A stretch of 64,000 nt of DNA from positions 186,001-250,000 of the forward strand of contig CANLRQ010000001.1 of the NCBI GenBank assembly GCA_947493575.1, written 5' to 3'. Position numbers and translations under genes: made by a program. The notes below the pieces were generated by a model. The model ran no database searches. It was not told the origin of the DNA and saw only the letters and a program-made list of their open reading frames with translations. This document shows, in pieces, positions 46,165 to 57,078 of this stretch. Origin of the DNA: an uncultured Marinomonas sp. (GTDB lineage Bacteria; Pseudomonadota; Gammaproteobacteria; Pseudomonadales; Marinomonadaceae). Numbering within the stretch: the first letter of the stretch is position 1; each line of letters opens with the position of its first letter.

Positions 46165-47403
46165 CTACCGTGGCACACAATCCTCAAGAGCGTTAAGCAG
46201 TTGGTCGATTTCATTTTGACTTGTGTAATGAACAAAAGACAACCTGACAACACCCGTCTCTGGGTCTATTCCCATCGCCTCAAGTAACCTCACCGCATAA
46301 AAATGCCCAGCACCACAAATAATGCCCTTCTTAGTTAAAGCCAATGCTAATTGCTGTGGAGTTTGATTTTTAGGCACCAAAGAAATAACAGCGGCTCTTT
46401 CTTGAGCGCTGGATGGGCCTATTAAAGTAAGCTGAGGGTGTTTATCAACGAATGAAAGTACCTGAGATAATAAAGGTGTTTCCGCTGCATGCATTAATGA
46501 GCGAATTCGTTGCGCTTTTTCTTGAACGTCTGCTGTCTTTGAATAATGGTAATCATGCAATGCATCAAAATAATCCATCACTCCTTGGCTAGCCGCCACT
46601 TGCGCATGATCAGGGCCAGCAGGTACAAACCATTTGTGTTTATACTCCCCATTAAAGTAATGGGATTGATTACCTAATTCTTCTGCCATATCTGACCGAA
46701 TGGCCATAACACCAATATGAGGGCCATAAACTTTATAAAGAGAAAATAAGTAAATATCTGCACCTAAAATTCCGACATTAGGTAATTCATGCCCTGCATA
46801 CGACACACCGTCAACCACAGTGCGAACACCACACAGTTTGGCTTTATGGCAAATTTCAGCAACAGGGTTAATATGAGCGACCAAGTTTGAACAGTGGGGA
46901 AATAACAGTAACTTTGTTTTAGAAGTAAAAAGTACATCTAATTGAGAAACATCCAGTGTTCCTGTCAATGGATCTACCTTCCACTCTTTAACAATAATGC
47001 CTTTCTTTGCTAGGCGGCGCCAAACACCTGAGTTAGCTTCATGATCTTGATTGGTAACAACAATTTCATCCCCCTCATGCAAAATGTTAGCAAATGCATT
47101 CGCTAATACATAAGTATTTTGAGACGTTGAGGGGCCAAGATGAACTTCATCCACTTCTATATTTAAGTATTCAGCTAATCTGTTATATGATTCATCCATA
47201 TGTTGACCTGCTTTTTGGGAAGCAGGATGCAAATGGTACGGTTGCAACTTTGTCTCTTTATAGTAGTTTGTTAAACGGTCAATCACATGTTTACAAGCAT
47301 ACGATCCACCCGCATTATCAAAAAAAGCTTGCCCCTGAAGAGACGGCTCAGAAAAAGCGGGAAATTGTGAACGAACAAAATCAAGATTTAAACTAGGGGT
47401 CAT
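46165..47403 (-). CDS. Class V aminotransferase (cysteine desulfurase-like)
   Basis: 412-aa PLP enzyme, fold type I. Start ATG 47403 with GGAG 6 nt upstream; GTG 47415 is also in frame. FFDNAGGSYACKHV near the N-terminus, VDGVSYAGHE for the cofactor Asp and the Schiff-base Lys in LFSLYKVYGPHIGVMAIR are present. Where true cysteine desulfurases carry an active Cys in RGGxHCAHP, this protein reads GAGHFYAVRL, so persulfide chemistry is unlikely; a lyase, epimerase or decarboxylase role is possible. It follows the MocR-like gene on the same strand, with the second IS5-like repeat between. Confidence 0.82.
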   Translation of the reverse strand: MTPSLNLDFVRSQFPAFSEPSLQGQAFFDNAGGSYACKHVIDRLTNYYKETKLQPYHLHPASQKAGQHMDESYNRLAEYLNIEVDEVHLGPSTSQNTYVLANAFANILHEGDEIVVTNQDHEANSGVWRRLAKKGIIVKEWKVDPLTGTLDVSQLDVLFTSKTKLLLFPHCSNLVAHINPVAEICHKAKLCGVRTVVDGVSYAGHELPNVGILGADIYLFSLYKVYGPHIGVMAIRSDMAEELGNQSHYFNGEYKHKWFVPAGPDHAQVAASQGVMDYFDALHDYHYSKTADVQEKAQRIRSLMHAAETPLLSQVLSFVDKHPQLTLIGPSSAQERAAVISLVPKNQTPQQLALALTKKGIICGAGHFYAVRLLEAMGIDPETGVVRLSFVHYTSQNEIDQLLNALEDCVPR

Positions 47404-47421
47404 AAACCACTCCACATTAAG

Positions 47422-47482
47422 TCGCCTCGAATAGCAGGCTTTTATTCACATACTGAGGCAAGAGAGCTTGTTCGCACCTTCT
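47422..47482 (-). repeat. IS5-like-ended short repeat (copy 2)
   Basis: Shares the core AGCAGGCTTTTATTCACATA with copy 1 at 15179-15198 and ends CTTGTTCGCACCTTC, an IS5-type terminal sequence. The other end is degenerate (CGCCTCGAATAGC). No transposase. It sits in the short gap between the MocR-like gene and the class V aminotransferase gene. Confidence 0.55.
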
Positions 47483-47511
47483 TTCCAATATTTCTCTGTA
47501 ACAAAGGGGTT

Positions 47512-49020
47512 TTATCCAAAATCATGATTAATAAGATCTAACATTGGATTATATAAAGGCTCCACTTCCTCTTTTTTACGATCGCTTAAGTCGGCTTCCT
47601 CCACTTTTTTCGAGTCTTTTATTTGTTTTTCAGATTCCTCACTTACCTCTTCTTCAATCACAGGCTCTATTTTTGTGAGCTCTTCAATCAGCCACAAAAG
47701 AGTCGTATCTATTTCTTCTGTTGTTAAATTTAGCGCCAGCCATTCATGGGCACCTTTTTCATAAAAAACCAACTCTCCAGCAAGTAACCCTAATTTATTT
47801 GTGTCTTTCGCAGCCTCTAGTGCTGAACGTAAAGAATCAGCAAGAGTGGTATCGAATCGTAACCATAAAAATCTCCCACCTTTTGCTGCTATCACACTAA
47901 CTTTATCGCTCAATGAGGATTCTAACTGCGCTTTTATACTTTCAGCCTTTCTCCAAATAGCACGTGCTAGTCCATTCAGTTTTCTATCTAGATTCTGTTT
48001 TGAGCCTTGTAGAAAGGCATTCTGAACTCCTAAAGGTGGCGTTAACTGAGCAGCAAAGAAAGCATGATTAAAAGAAGAGAATTGACCATCTAACAATACC
48101 CAAGCAATATCATTACCCTGCTGGTCAAAATGCTCTAAAGCCCCAATATAAAAAACACGCCCTTGTGCGTCTAAGGATTTATAGGTAATAGGCCATTTGC
48201 CTTTATAACTTAAGCAAGAGGACATATCCCACTCGATCGCTAATAAATTAAGCTCATCTAATAAAGCGATCCAACGTCGTAAACTTAAATTGCTTATCAA
48301 TTGCCCTGCAGGTAAAGAAAATTGCCCAGGTAAAACAACCAACTGAATTTGTTGCTCTTCAATGCACTCACGTACTAAATCCAAATCCGCTCCATGATTA
48401 CCCGCAGTAATAACAACAGGAACTCTATCTAGGTCCAATAAGGTTTGAGTAAGCCGATAATCACAGGGAGCAATAACCAAAACCTTATCTTGCACATTCG
48501 TTAACTGATGAACTGCCTGAGTAAAAAGCGCCTGAGAGCTGTGCCCTAACCATATAGAGTCAGCTTTGTTCTGAATACCAAGCGCATTTAAATGCTCATT
48601 CACTCCATTAAGAGCTGCTTTTTCTCCTTGTCCGATCGCCATTTTTGATTTTGTATCGGCAGTAAACAAATCGCTTCTCATTAAGGGATACACTTGGCCC
48701 GTCAGTGTTGTGTGATTACATACTCTTTGCTCAAAAGATAATCGTGAAGAAGTTGTAAGTGTTTGAAACGTATCGCTTAAAATAGGAATAGCTGCACGGA
48801 GCTGAGAACGATGACATACAAAATAACCAGACTTAGGCTGTGATTCAATCCAGCCCTCTTTAGCCAATATTTCATAAACATGAATCACAGTATTTAAACT
48901 AACACCCTGTTCCTTTGCAACTGATCGCAATGAAGGCATTTTATCTCCAGCAACAAAAGCCCCCTTAGCAAGCTGCTCCTGAAACCAATCAATGAGGTTT
49001 TGATAAAGAAATTCTGTCAC
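47512..49020 (-). CDS. MocR-type GntR regulator with degenerate aminotransferase domain
   Basis: 502 aa: GntR winged helix at residues about 1-70 (GDKMPSLRSVAKEQGVSLNT), linker, class I aminotransferase-like domain (about 110-440), and a charged, low-complexity tail (about 445-502, many Glu/Lys). In the PLP pocket the usual EDDYD reads EWDMSS (W264 for the Asp, M266 for the Tyr) and the usual GTFSK reads GALEH (H297 at the Schiff-base Lys). I infer that PLP is not bound as an aldimine and that the domain has another sensor role. Divergent from csdA (150 bp) and upstream of the class V aminotransferase gene. Confidence 0.82.
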   Translation of the reverse strand: MTEFLYQNLIDWFQEQLAKGAFVAGDKMPSLRSVAKEQGVSLNTVIHVYEILAKEGWIESQPKSGYFVCHRSQLRAAIPILSDTFQTLTTSSRLSFEQRVCNHTTLTGQVYPLMRSDLFTADTKSKMAIGQGEKAALNGVNEHLNALGIQNKADSIWLGHSSQALFTQAVHQLTNVQDKVLVIAPCDYRLTQTLLDLDRVPVVITAGNHGADLDLVRECIEEQQIQLVVLPGQFSLPAGQLISNLSLRRWIALLDELNLLAIEWDMSSCLSYKGKWPITYKSLDAQGRVFYIGALEHFDQQGNDIAWVLLDGQFSSFNHAFFAAQLTPPLGVQNAFLQGSKQNLDRKLNGLARAIWRKAESIKAQLESSLSDKVSVIAAKGGRFLWLRFDTTLADSLRSALEAAKDTNKLGLLAGELVFYEKGAHEWLALNLTTEEIDTTLLWLIEELTKIEPVIEEEVSEESEKQIKDSKKVEEADLSDRKKEEVEPLYNPMLDLINHDFG

Positions 49021-49170
49021 GTTTTGTACCTTCTAAATATATAAAATAAATCTCTGTAACTAATAATGATCGTGTATAGCCTATTTTCCAACTAAAAATA
49101 AAAAATAAAATCGTAAGTGCTGTTTTTCTAGCGACTTCAGGTACAATCAAATGAAGCGAAAATATTTAGC

Positions 49171-50400
49171 ATGAGTCAATCTATGGTATTTGATCCTCAC
49201 TCTATTCGACAAGAATTCCCTATTTTACAACAGCCTGCATATGAACATGAGCTGGTTTATCTCGATAATGCAGCCACCACACAAAAGCCAATTTTTGTCT
49301 TAGAACGGCTACTAGGGTATTACCAAACTACGAATGCGAATGTACATAGAGGAGCGCATTTCCTTAGTGATCAAGCAACGTCTCAATTTGAGCGTGCAAG
49401 GGAAACAGTCGCACGATTTATTAATGCCTCAGAGAAAGGTCAGGTCATTTGGTCTAAAGGTACTACAGAGGCCATAAATATGGTCGCGTATGGCATTGAG
49501 CACCTTCTTGACCCTGAAGACGAAATACTAATATCCAGTCTTGAACATCACGCTAATTTAGTCCCTTGGCAACAACTTGCTTTTCGCACAGGAGCAAGGT
49601 TAAGAGTCATTCCTTTTACATCTGATGGCTTATGGCAACCAGAGTACGCCAATTACTTTTCAGATAGAACTAAAGTCGTTGCTTGCACCCAAGTATCAAA
49701 CGCTATAGGGGTACAGTTACCTATTCAAGAAGTGATTCACCATGCGAAACAAGTCAATGCAATTACTCTAATAGATGGCGCTCAAGCAGTGGCTCATTAT
49801 TCGATTGATGTCAGTCAATTAGATTGCGACTTCTACGTTTTCTCGGGACATAAAATGTATGGCCCTACCGGTATCGGTGTTCTTTATGGAAAAACAGATG
49901 CTTTAGATAGCCTACTACCCTCCCAAACTGGAGGAGAAATGGTGTTGCATGTTACTTATCAGGCAACCGAATTTAATATTCTCCCGTATCGTCTGGAAGC
50001 AGGCACCCCAAATATTGAAGGAGCTATTGGACTCGCTGCGGCATGTGAATATCTACAAAAACACGATAGAGAAGCTATATTACAATGGGAACAGTTTTTA
50101 GTTCAAAGAGTGCATTCTTTATTAGAGAACAGAACCGATATCGAGATTTACTCTCCTAGAGACAACAGTACTTTAGTGTCTCTATCGGTAAAAACAGCCC
50201 ACATTATGGACCTAAATAACTACTTGGACAGTAAAGGTATTGCCGTTCGTGGAGGAAGTCACTGTGCACACCCTCTAATGGCTCAATTGGGCGTATCAGG
50301 TACATTAAGAGCTTCTTTTGCCTGTTATAACACCATAGAAGAAGCCGAGCACTTTGCGAACACCTTACTAGAAGCCGCCGAACTGCTATCCGAGGACTAA
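49171..50400 (+). CDS. csdA: Cysteine desulfurase CsdA/SufS type
   Basis: 409-aa PLP enzyme that takes sulfur from cysteine as a persulfide. VYLDNAATTQKP near the N-terminus, ISSLEHHANLVPW, the cofactor Asp in LIDGAQAVAH, the Schiff-base Lys in FSGHKMYGPTGIGVLYG, and the active Cys in RGGSHCAHPLM are intact. It is followed 5 bp later by a SufE-type acceptor, and the CsdL/TcdA gene is next, reproducing the E. coli csdA-csdE-csdL group; the gene is therefore called csdA rather than sufS, as no suf genes are near. Confidence 0.92.
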   Translation: MSQSMVFDPHSIRQEFPILQQPAYEHELVYLDNAATTQKPIFVLERLLGYYQTTNANVHRGAHFLSDQATSQFERARETVARFINASEKGQVIWSKGTTEAINMVAYGIEHLLDPEDEILISSLEHHANLVPWQQLAFRTGARLRVIPFTSDGLWQPEYANYFSDRTKVVACTQVSNAIGVQLPIQEVIHHAKQVNAITLIDGAQAVAHYSIDVSQLDCDFYVFSGHKMYGPTGIGVLYGKTDALDSLLPSQTGGEMVLHVTYQATEFNILPYRLEAGTPNIEGAIGLAAACEYLQKHDREAILQWEQFLVQRVHSLLENRTDIEIYSPRDNSTLVSLSVKTAHIMDLNNYLDSKGIAVRGGSHCAHPLMAQLGVSGTLRASFACYNTIEEAEHFANTLLEAAELLSED

Positions 50401-50405
50401 TTAAA

Positions 50406-50801
50406 ATGGAACACCTACCCTATCAAAACATTAAAGAGCAGCTGCAATCCTGTCGTAGTAAAGAGGAAACCTTTAAAGCACTAGTAACCTTGAGCAAAAC
50501 CTTAATTAGACTCACTCCAGAAGATAAAATAGACAGTAATCTAGTAAAGGGTTGCGAAACTGCCGTTTGGTTAATTATCGATAGAACAAACAACATTCCT
50601 CAGTTTAAAGCAGACAGTGATGCCAAGCTAATGAGAGGCATATTAGTTACAATTCTCAGCCTTATTGAAGGCAGAAGTACACACGAAATACAAAGTATGG
50701 ACTTATCGTCTGAACTTGCTCAACTAAATTTAGGCAGCTATCTAACCCAATCAAGAACAAATGGCGTGTTATCTATACTTAAAAAAATTGCTCAGACTTA
50801 A
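50406..50801 (+). CDS. csdE: SufE/CsdE-family sulfur acceptor
   Basis: 131 aa. SufE-family pattern: the acceptor Cys in VKGCETAVWLI (about residues 48-58), KADSDAKLMRGILVTILSLIEGRS and the C-terminal LTQSRTNGVLSILKKI. It accepts persulfide sulfur from CsdA and relays it, in E. coli towards TcdA. Five bases downstream of csdA, clearly cotranscribed. Confidence 0.92.
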   Translation: MEHLPYQNIKEQLQSCRSKEETFKALVTLSKTLIRLTPEDKIDSNLVKGCETAVWLIIDRTNNIPQFKADSDAKLMRGILVTILSLIEGRSTHEIQSMDLSSELAQLNLGSYLTQSRTNGVLSILKKIAQT

Positions 50802-50886
50802 TATGAACATAATAGATAAAGATTCAAAGCGCAAAGAAGTAACATTCATGGTCAGTTCCTTGCTCTTCTTTAGATAATTTTAATCT

Positions 50887-51672
50887 TTAAAGGGCTTCAG
50901 CCTTTTTAGCAAGTTTCTCCAAGACTCTTCCTGCAGCCACAAGTCCAAAAGTTGCCGTTACAACAGTACTTGAACCAAAACCTGAATCACATCCCAACTT
51001 GGTATCAGCCCCCCAATCAGGTCTCTCTAAGCGAATTGAGCCATCTTCGTGTTGATACCTAAGTTGTTCTGTAGAGTAGACACATTCAACTTCAAATCGG
51101 CGTTTAATATTTTTAGGAAAATTGTTGTGTCGCCTTAGAAAGTTTCTTAATTTTGCAGCTAAAGGGTCTCGCTCAGTACGAGAAAGGTCAGCAATCATCA
51201 CTTTTGTCGGATCTATTTGCCCACCGGCCCCACCAATGGTGATAATTTTTACTTTATTACGGCGACACCAAGCAACCATTGCTGCTTTAGGTTTTAAACT
51301 ATCAATGGCATCGATAACATAATCAAAACTGTTATCTAATAACTCAGCAACATTTTCAGGCGTTACAAAATCTTCAATAATATTTACTTCGCAGTTAGGG
51401 TTGATCAGCTTAATTCGATCCGCCATTACATCAACTTTTGCTTTACCAACATTTCCATCTAATGCATGTATCTGACGATTGGTATTAGTGATACAAACAT
51501 CATCCATATCTATCAAGGTAATTCGACCAATGCCTGAACGTGCCAACGCTTCTGCTGACCAAGCTCCAACACCACCAATTCCAACAACACAAATATGGGC
51601 TTGAGTATAAAACTCATATGCATTCACTCCATATAAACGACGAACGCCACCAAAACGCAGTTCTTCAGACAC
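50887..51672 (-). CDS. tcdA: tRNA threonylcarbamoyladenosine dehydratase TcdA (CsdL)
   Basis: E1-like adenylating enzyme that cyclises t6A37 in tRNA. 261 aa. GTG 51672 (MSEELRFGGVRRLYG) is chosen because GAGG lies 8 nt upstream and the N-terminus fits the family; the frame extends to 51726. ATP motif VVGIGGVGAWSAEALARSG, acidic LIDMDDVCITNTNRQ, DYVIDAIDSLKPK and late VECVYS and GCDSGFGSS Cys regions are visible. Convergent with csdA-csdE, whose products are its sulfur-relay partners in E. coli. Confidence 0.94.
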   Translation of the reverse strand: MSEELRFGGVRRLYGVNAYEFYTQAHICVVGIGGVGAWSAEALARSGIGRITLIDMDDVCITNTNRQIHALDGNVGKAKVDVMADRIKLINPNCEVNIIEDFVTPENVAELLDNSFDYVIDAIDSLKPKAAMVAWCRRNKVKIITIGGAGGQIDPTKVMIADLSRTERDPLAAKLRNFLRRHNNFPKNIKRRFEVECVYSTEQLRYQHEDGSIRLERPDWGADTKLGCDSGFGSSTVVTATFGLVAAGRVLEKLAKKAEAL

Positions 51673-51843
51673 TAATAACACCTCAAAAATTAAACCTATT
51701 GCCATTAATGCAATACAAATGGCCAAGCGAAACTAAAACTAAAACTAAAAATCGCATCTTTAAACTAACTTGATTAGAATCAAACTCTACTGAGTCTCCT
51801 CAGTTTTGCTTTCATGAAATACCGTAACAAAGGTTATAACTGA

Positions 51844-52584
51844 ATGATTCAACAAGCTTTCGAACAACTTGGTCTTACACCTAGAGAAACTCAATTATAT
51901 CAAACCTTATTACAACTTGGGCCAGCCTCTATTAGAGACATTGCTGAAAAAAGTGGTATTAATCGTGGAGCAGCATACGAATCCCTTAAGCAATTACAGG
52001 TAAAGGGTGTTGTGAGCTATTTTCCTAAGGGAAAACGTCGTTTTTTTTCAGCGGAAAACCCTGATATTTTATTAAGACTTGCAGTAGAGAAACAACAACG
52101 ATTAGAGAAAACAATCGAAACACTGAAAACCAGTATCATTCCAAATTTACATCAGCAACAGCCTGATTATAACCAAACAAATGTTCGTTATTATGAAGGA
52201 GATGATGGCATTGAATGGGTATTACGGGATATTTTGGAAGTCGTTTCCCAACAAAATAACAAAGAATACTGCGTCTTTTCTTCTAAACCAATACGACCTT
52301 ACTTGTATCGACCCTTTCCAACCTATACGAAACATAGAGTAAAATTGGGTATAAATGTAAAGGTGATTGCAATTGGAGATGGTGGTGAAGACGCTGAACT
52401 ATCAGAGAGGAAATGGATAAAAACAGACGGTGCTGTCGATGCCAGCTATATTGCCATCTACCCACCCAAATGTGCCATTATTTCCCTTGCTAGTAATAAC
52501 TTCCCTTCAGCAGTGGTCCTTGAGTCAAAAGACATATCGAAGGCACAACAAATTATTTTTGATACTTTATGGAAATTATTGTGA
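51844..52584 (+). CDS. TrmB-family transcriptional regulator
   Basis: 246 aa. N-terminal TrmB winged helix (LGLTPRETQLYQTLLQLGPASIRDIAEKSG, then GAAYESLKQLQVKGVVSYF) and coiled linker (about 80-105), followed by a C-terminal ligand or effector-like domain (about 115-245). TrmB proteins sense sugars in archaea; bacterial members have diverse, mostly unknown effectors. No sugar transporter is adjacent; divergent from tcdA. Ends at a strong bidirectional terminator. Confidence 0.85.
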   Translation: MIQQAFEQLGLTPRETQLYQTLLQLGPASIRDIAEKSGINRGAAYESLKQLQVKGVVSYFPKGKRRFFSAENPDILLRLAVEKQQRLEKTIETLKTSIIPNLHQQQPDYNQTNVRYYEGDDGIEWVLRDILEVVSQQNNKEYCVFSSKPIRPYLYRPFPTYTKHRVKLGINVKVIAIGDGGEDAELSERKWIKTDGAVDASYIAIYPPKCAIISLASNNFPSAVVLESKDISKAQQIIFDTLWKLL

Positions 52585-52603
52585 CTCCTCTTTTCAATAG
52601 GCA

Positions 52604-52642
52604 TAAAAAAACCACCTTCGTTTGCACTAAGGTGGTTTTTTT
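52604..52642. terminator. Bidirectional terminator between the TrmB gene and atpC
   Basis: Stem AAAAAACCACCTT / AAGGTGGTTTTTT with a 13-nt loop; A run on one side and T run on the other, so it works on both strands and ends the atp operon. Confidence 0.92.
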
Positions 52643-52663
52643 ACTGGGTGACGAATCAATCAA

Positions 52664-53080
52664 TTACTTATGACGAATCTGATTGATTGTTCGTAACCTA
52701 GCCACAGCTTCCGCTAGTTCAGCTGTTGCACGAGAAAAATCAATATCAGAGTTCTGTTGACTCAATAATTCTTCTGCATGTTTCTTAGCTTCTAGCGCAG
52801 CCGCTTCGTCCAGATCATGAGCACGAATAGCGGTATCTGCCAAAACAGTAATACGATGTGGTTGAACTTCAAGATAACCACCCGATACGAAGATTACATC
52901 TTCTTCACCATTTTGTTTAACCACACGAACAGGGCCTGGAATCAGTGGAGTCAATAATGGTGCATGTCCAGGTTTTATGCCTAGATCACCAAAACTACCG
53001 GCCGCCACAAGAGTCTCTACCGATCCAGAGAAAATCTCTTGCTCAGCGCTTACGATATCGCAGTGAACTGTGATAGCCAT
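52664..53080 (-). CDS. atpC: ATP synthase F1 epsilon subunit
   Basis: 138 aa. N-terminal beta-sandwich ([47 protein letters not shown]) and C-terminal helical hairpin from about residue 90. Central-stalk subunit that couples and inhibits F1. Last gene of the atp operon. Confidence 0.97.
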   Translation of the reverse strand: MAITVHCDIVSAEQEIFSGSVETLVAAGSFGDLGIKPGHAPLLTPLIPGPVRVVKQNGEEDVIFVSGGYLEVQPHRITVLADTAIRAHDLDEAAALEAKKHAEELLSQQNSDIDFSRATAELAEAVARLRTINQIRHK

Positions 53081-53142
53081 AAGATGCCTCTCTTATTCAG
53101 GCTTAACCGAAACTTAATAAGCTAAGCTTCGGTTATGCATGG

Positions 53143-54531
<1,389 letters not shown>

Positions 54532-54547
54532 TTAATACCAAAATACC

Positions 54548-55408
54548 TTAAACCGCTGCCGCGCCACTTACAATCTCAGAAATTTCCTGAGTAATCGCAG
54601 CCTGACGAGCCTTGTTGTACACCAACTGTAGTTCATCGATGATATCACCAGCATTATCTGTTGCGTTTTTCATAGCCAACATTCGAGCGGCTTGTTCACA
54701 CGCAATATTCTCGACAACTGATTGATACACTTGAGATTCGATGAAACGAACCAATAAACCATCAAGAATATCAACGGCTTCAGGTTCGTAAATGTAATCC
54801 CAGTGGTGTTGTAATTGTTCATTCTCTTCTGCATTAAGCGGTAAAAGCTGCTCAACCGTAGGTTTCTGAGTCATTGTATTTACAAACTCATTAGAAACAA
54901 CATACAAACGATCAAGACGACCTTCATCAAATGCATCCAGCATTACCTTAACACTGCCAACTAGGACAGAAGCTTCAGGTGCGTCACCTAAACCAGTAAC
55001 TGCAGCTGCCACATTACCACCATAGTTTTTGAAGAATGATACAGCTTTACTACCGATAGCACAGATGTCAATTTCGACACCGTCATCAGAAAACTGTTTC
55101 ATATCTCTTAGTGCTGCTTTGAATACATTGACATTCAAACCACCACATAAACCACGATCAGATGAGACTATGATATAACCAACACGCTTCGCCTCACGAT
55201 CGGTAAGGTAACGGTGTTTATACTCAGGATTAGCATTGGCCAAATGGCCAATAACTTGGCGAATTCGCTCCGCATACGGACGAGAAGAAGCCATACGATC
55301 CTGAGCTTTACGTGTCTTACTCGCAGCTACTTTTTCCATAGCACGGGTAATTTTACGCGTATTGTTAATGCTCGCAATCTGTGTGCGTATCTCTTTTCCG
55401 ACTGCCAT
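54548..55408 (-). CDS. atpG: ATP synthase F1 gamma subunit
   Basis: 286-aa rotor shaft. N-terminal helix [20 protein letters not shown] and C-terminal helix [20 protein letters not shown], the coiled coil that turns inside F1; [11 protein letters not shown] in the middle. Upstream of it, towards atpA, lies a conspicuous hairpin. Confidence 0.98.
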   Translation of the reverse strand: MAVGKEIRTQIASINNTRKITRAMEKVAASKTRKAQDRMASSRPYAERIRQVIGHLANANPEYKHRYLTDREAKRVGYIIVSSDRGLCGGLNVNVFKAALRDMKQFSDDGVEIDICAIGSKAVSFFKNYGGNVAAAVTGLGDAPEASVLVGSVKVMLDAFDEGRLDRLYVVSNEFVNTMTQKPTVEQLLPLNAEENEQLQHHWDYIYEPEAVDILDGLLVRFIESQVYQSVVENIACEQAARMLAMKNATDNAGDIIDELQLVYNKARQAAITQEISEIVSGAAAV

Positions 55409-55456
55409 AATGAACTGCCCTTGTGAGAATGTTAATTCACAAACAACAGAGATGGG

Positions 55457-55490
55457 TTGGTGATGTTTGGTTATAAACCAACATCACCAA
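55457..55490 (-). other. Intercistronic stem-loop between atpA and atpG
   Basis: 15-bp stem with one bulged base (TTGGTGATGTTTGGTT / AACCAACATCACCAA) and a 3-nt loop; no T run follows on the minus strand, so it is not a terminator. It could set mRNA cleavage or stability between the two cistrons. Confidence 0.65.
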
Positions 55491-55495
55491 AGCCA

Positions 55496-57040
55496 TTACC
55501 AAGTTTGTGTCGCTTTAAACTTCTCGATTGCCGCTTTAAAAGTTGCTTCAATCTCGCCGTTATAATTACCAGTTTTATTGATGTCAGCCATCAAATCTGC
55601 ATGTTCGCTGTGCATATAGCCCAACAAAGATACTTCAAAACTGCTAATTTTGCTTGTTTCAACATCTGCAAGGTAGCCATCATTAGCAGCGTAAAGGATA
55701 ACGCCCATGTCAGCGACAGGCATTGGACTAAACTGCTTCTGTTTCATCAGTTCAGTAACCTGCTTACCATGTTCTAACTGTTTACGAGTTGCTTCATCAA
55801 GATCAGAAGCGAACTGAGCAAATGCAGCCAATTCACGATATTGAGCTAATGCTAGACGAATACCACCGCCTAGTTTTTTAACGATTTTAGTCTGAGCAGC
55901 ACCACCAACACGAGATACAGAAATACCAGCATTCATTGCAGGGCGAATACCTGCATTAAACGAGCTAGCTTCCAAGAATATCTGTCCATCTGTAATGGAA
56001 ATTACGTTAGTTGGTACGAAAGCAGATACATCACCACCTTGAGTTTCAATGATAGGAAGAGCGGTTAAAGAACCAGTCTGACCTTTCACTTCACCTTTAG
56101 TAAAGGCTTCTACATAGTCTACGTTTACGCGAGATGCACGTTCTAGAAGACGAGAATGTAGATAGAAAACATCACCTGGGTAAGCTTCACGGCCTGGCGG
56201 ACGACGAAGTAGCAATGAAATTTGACGGTAAGCCCAAGCTTGTTTAGTCAAATCATCATATACGATCAACGCATCTTCACCACGGTCACGGAAGTATTCA
56301 CCCATAGTACAACCAGTGTACGGAGCTAAAAACAGCATAGCAGCAGGGTCAGATGCACCCGCAGCAACGACTGTTGTATATTCCATTGCACCAGCTTCTT
56401 CTAATTTGCGAACTACGTTAGCAATAGTAGATTGCTTTTGACCAACAGCAACATAAACACATTTAATACCACTGTCTTTTTGAGCAATGATTGTGTCGAT
56501 AGCAAGTGCTGTTTTACCAATTTGACGGTCACCGATGATCAACTCACGTTGACCACGACCTACAGGTACCATAGCGTCTACCGCTTTGTAGCCTGTTTGA
56601 ATTGGTTGATCTACTGATTGACGTTCAATTACACCAGGTGCAACTTTTTCAACGGCATCAGTTAGTTGTGCATTTATAGGACCTTTGCCGTCAATTGGAT
56701 TACCCAATGCGTCAACAACACGACCTAATAGTTCTGGACCGATTGGAACTTCCAAAATACGACCAGTACATTTAACTTTTTGACCTTCTACAAGGTTTTG
56801 GTAGTTGCCTAATACTACAGCACCAACAGAGTCACGCTCTAGGTTTAATGCCATACCATAAACACCACCAGGGAATTCAATCATTTCCCCGTACATTACG
56901 TCAGCTAGACCGTGGATCAATACGATACCGTCTGCTACGCTGACTATTGTGCCCTCATTTTGGGCATCAGAAGAAACATCAAGATTATCGATGCGCTTCT
57001 TAATGATCTCGCTGATCTCAGATGGATTCAGTTGCTGCAT
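55496..57040 (-). CDS. atpA: ATP synthase F1 alpha subunit
   Basis: 514 aa, non-catalytic nucleotide-binding subunit. P-loop [46 protein letters not shown] with the arginine-finger region. Standard length. Sits between atpH and atpG. Confidence 0.98.
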   Translation of the reverse strand: MQQLNPSEISEIIKKRIDNLDVSSDAQNEGTIVSVADGIVLIHGLADVMYGEMIEFPGGVYGMALNLERDSVGAVVLGNYQNLVEGQKVKCTGRILEVPIGPELLGRVVDALGNPIDGKGPINAQLTDAVEKVAPGVIERQSVDQPIQTGYKAVDAMVPVGRGQRELIIGDRQIGKTALAIDTIIAQKDSGIKCVYVAVGQKQSTIANVVRKLEEAGAMEYTTVVAAGASDPAAMLFLAPYTGCTMGEYFRDRGEDALIVYDDLTKQAWAYRQISLLLRRPPGREAYPGDVFYLHSRLLERASRVNVDYVEAFTKGEVKGQTGSLTALPIIETQGGDVSAFVPTNVISITDGQIFLEASSFNAGIRPAMNAGISVSRVGGAAQTKIVKKLGGGIRLALAQYRELAAFAQFASDLDEATRKQLEHGKQVTELMKQKQFSPMPVADMGVILYAANDGYLADVETSKISSFEVSLLGYMHSEHADLMADINKTGNYNGEIEATFKAAIEKFKATQTW

Positions 57041-57078
57041 GCTAAATTCCTCAACCCTGGTTTTGATTTTTCAAAACG

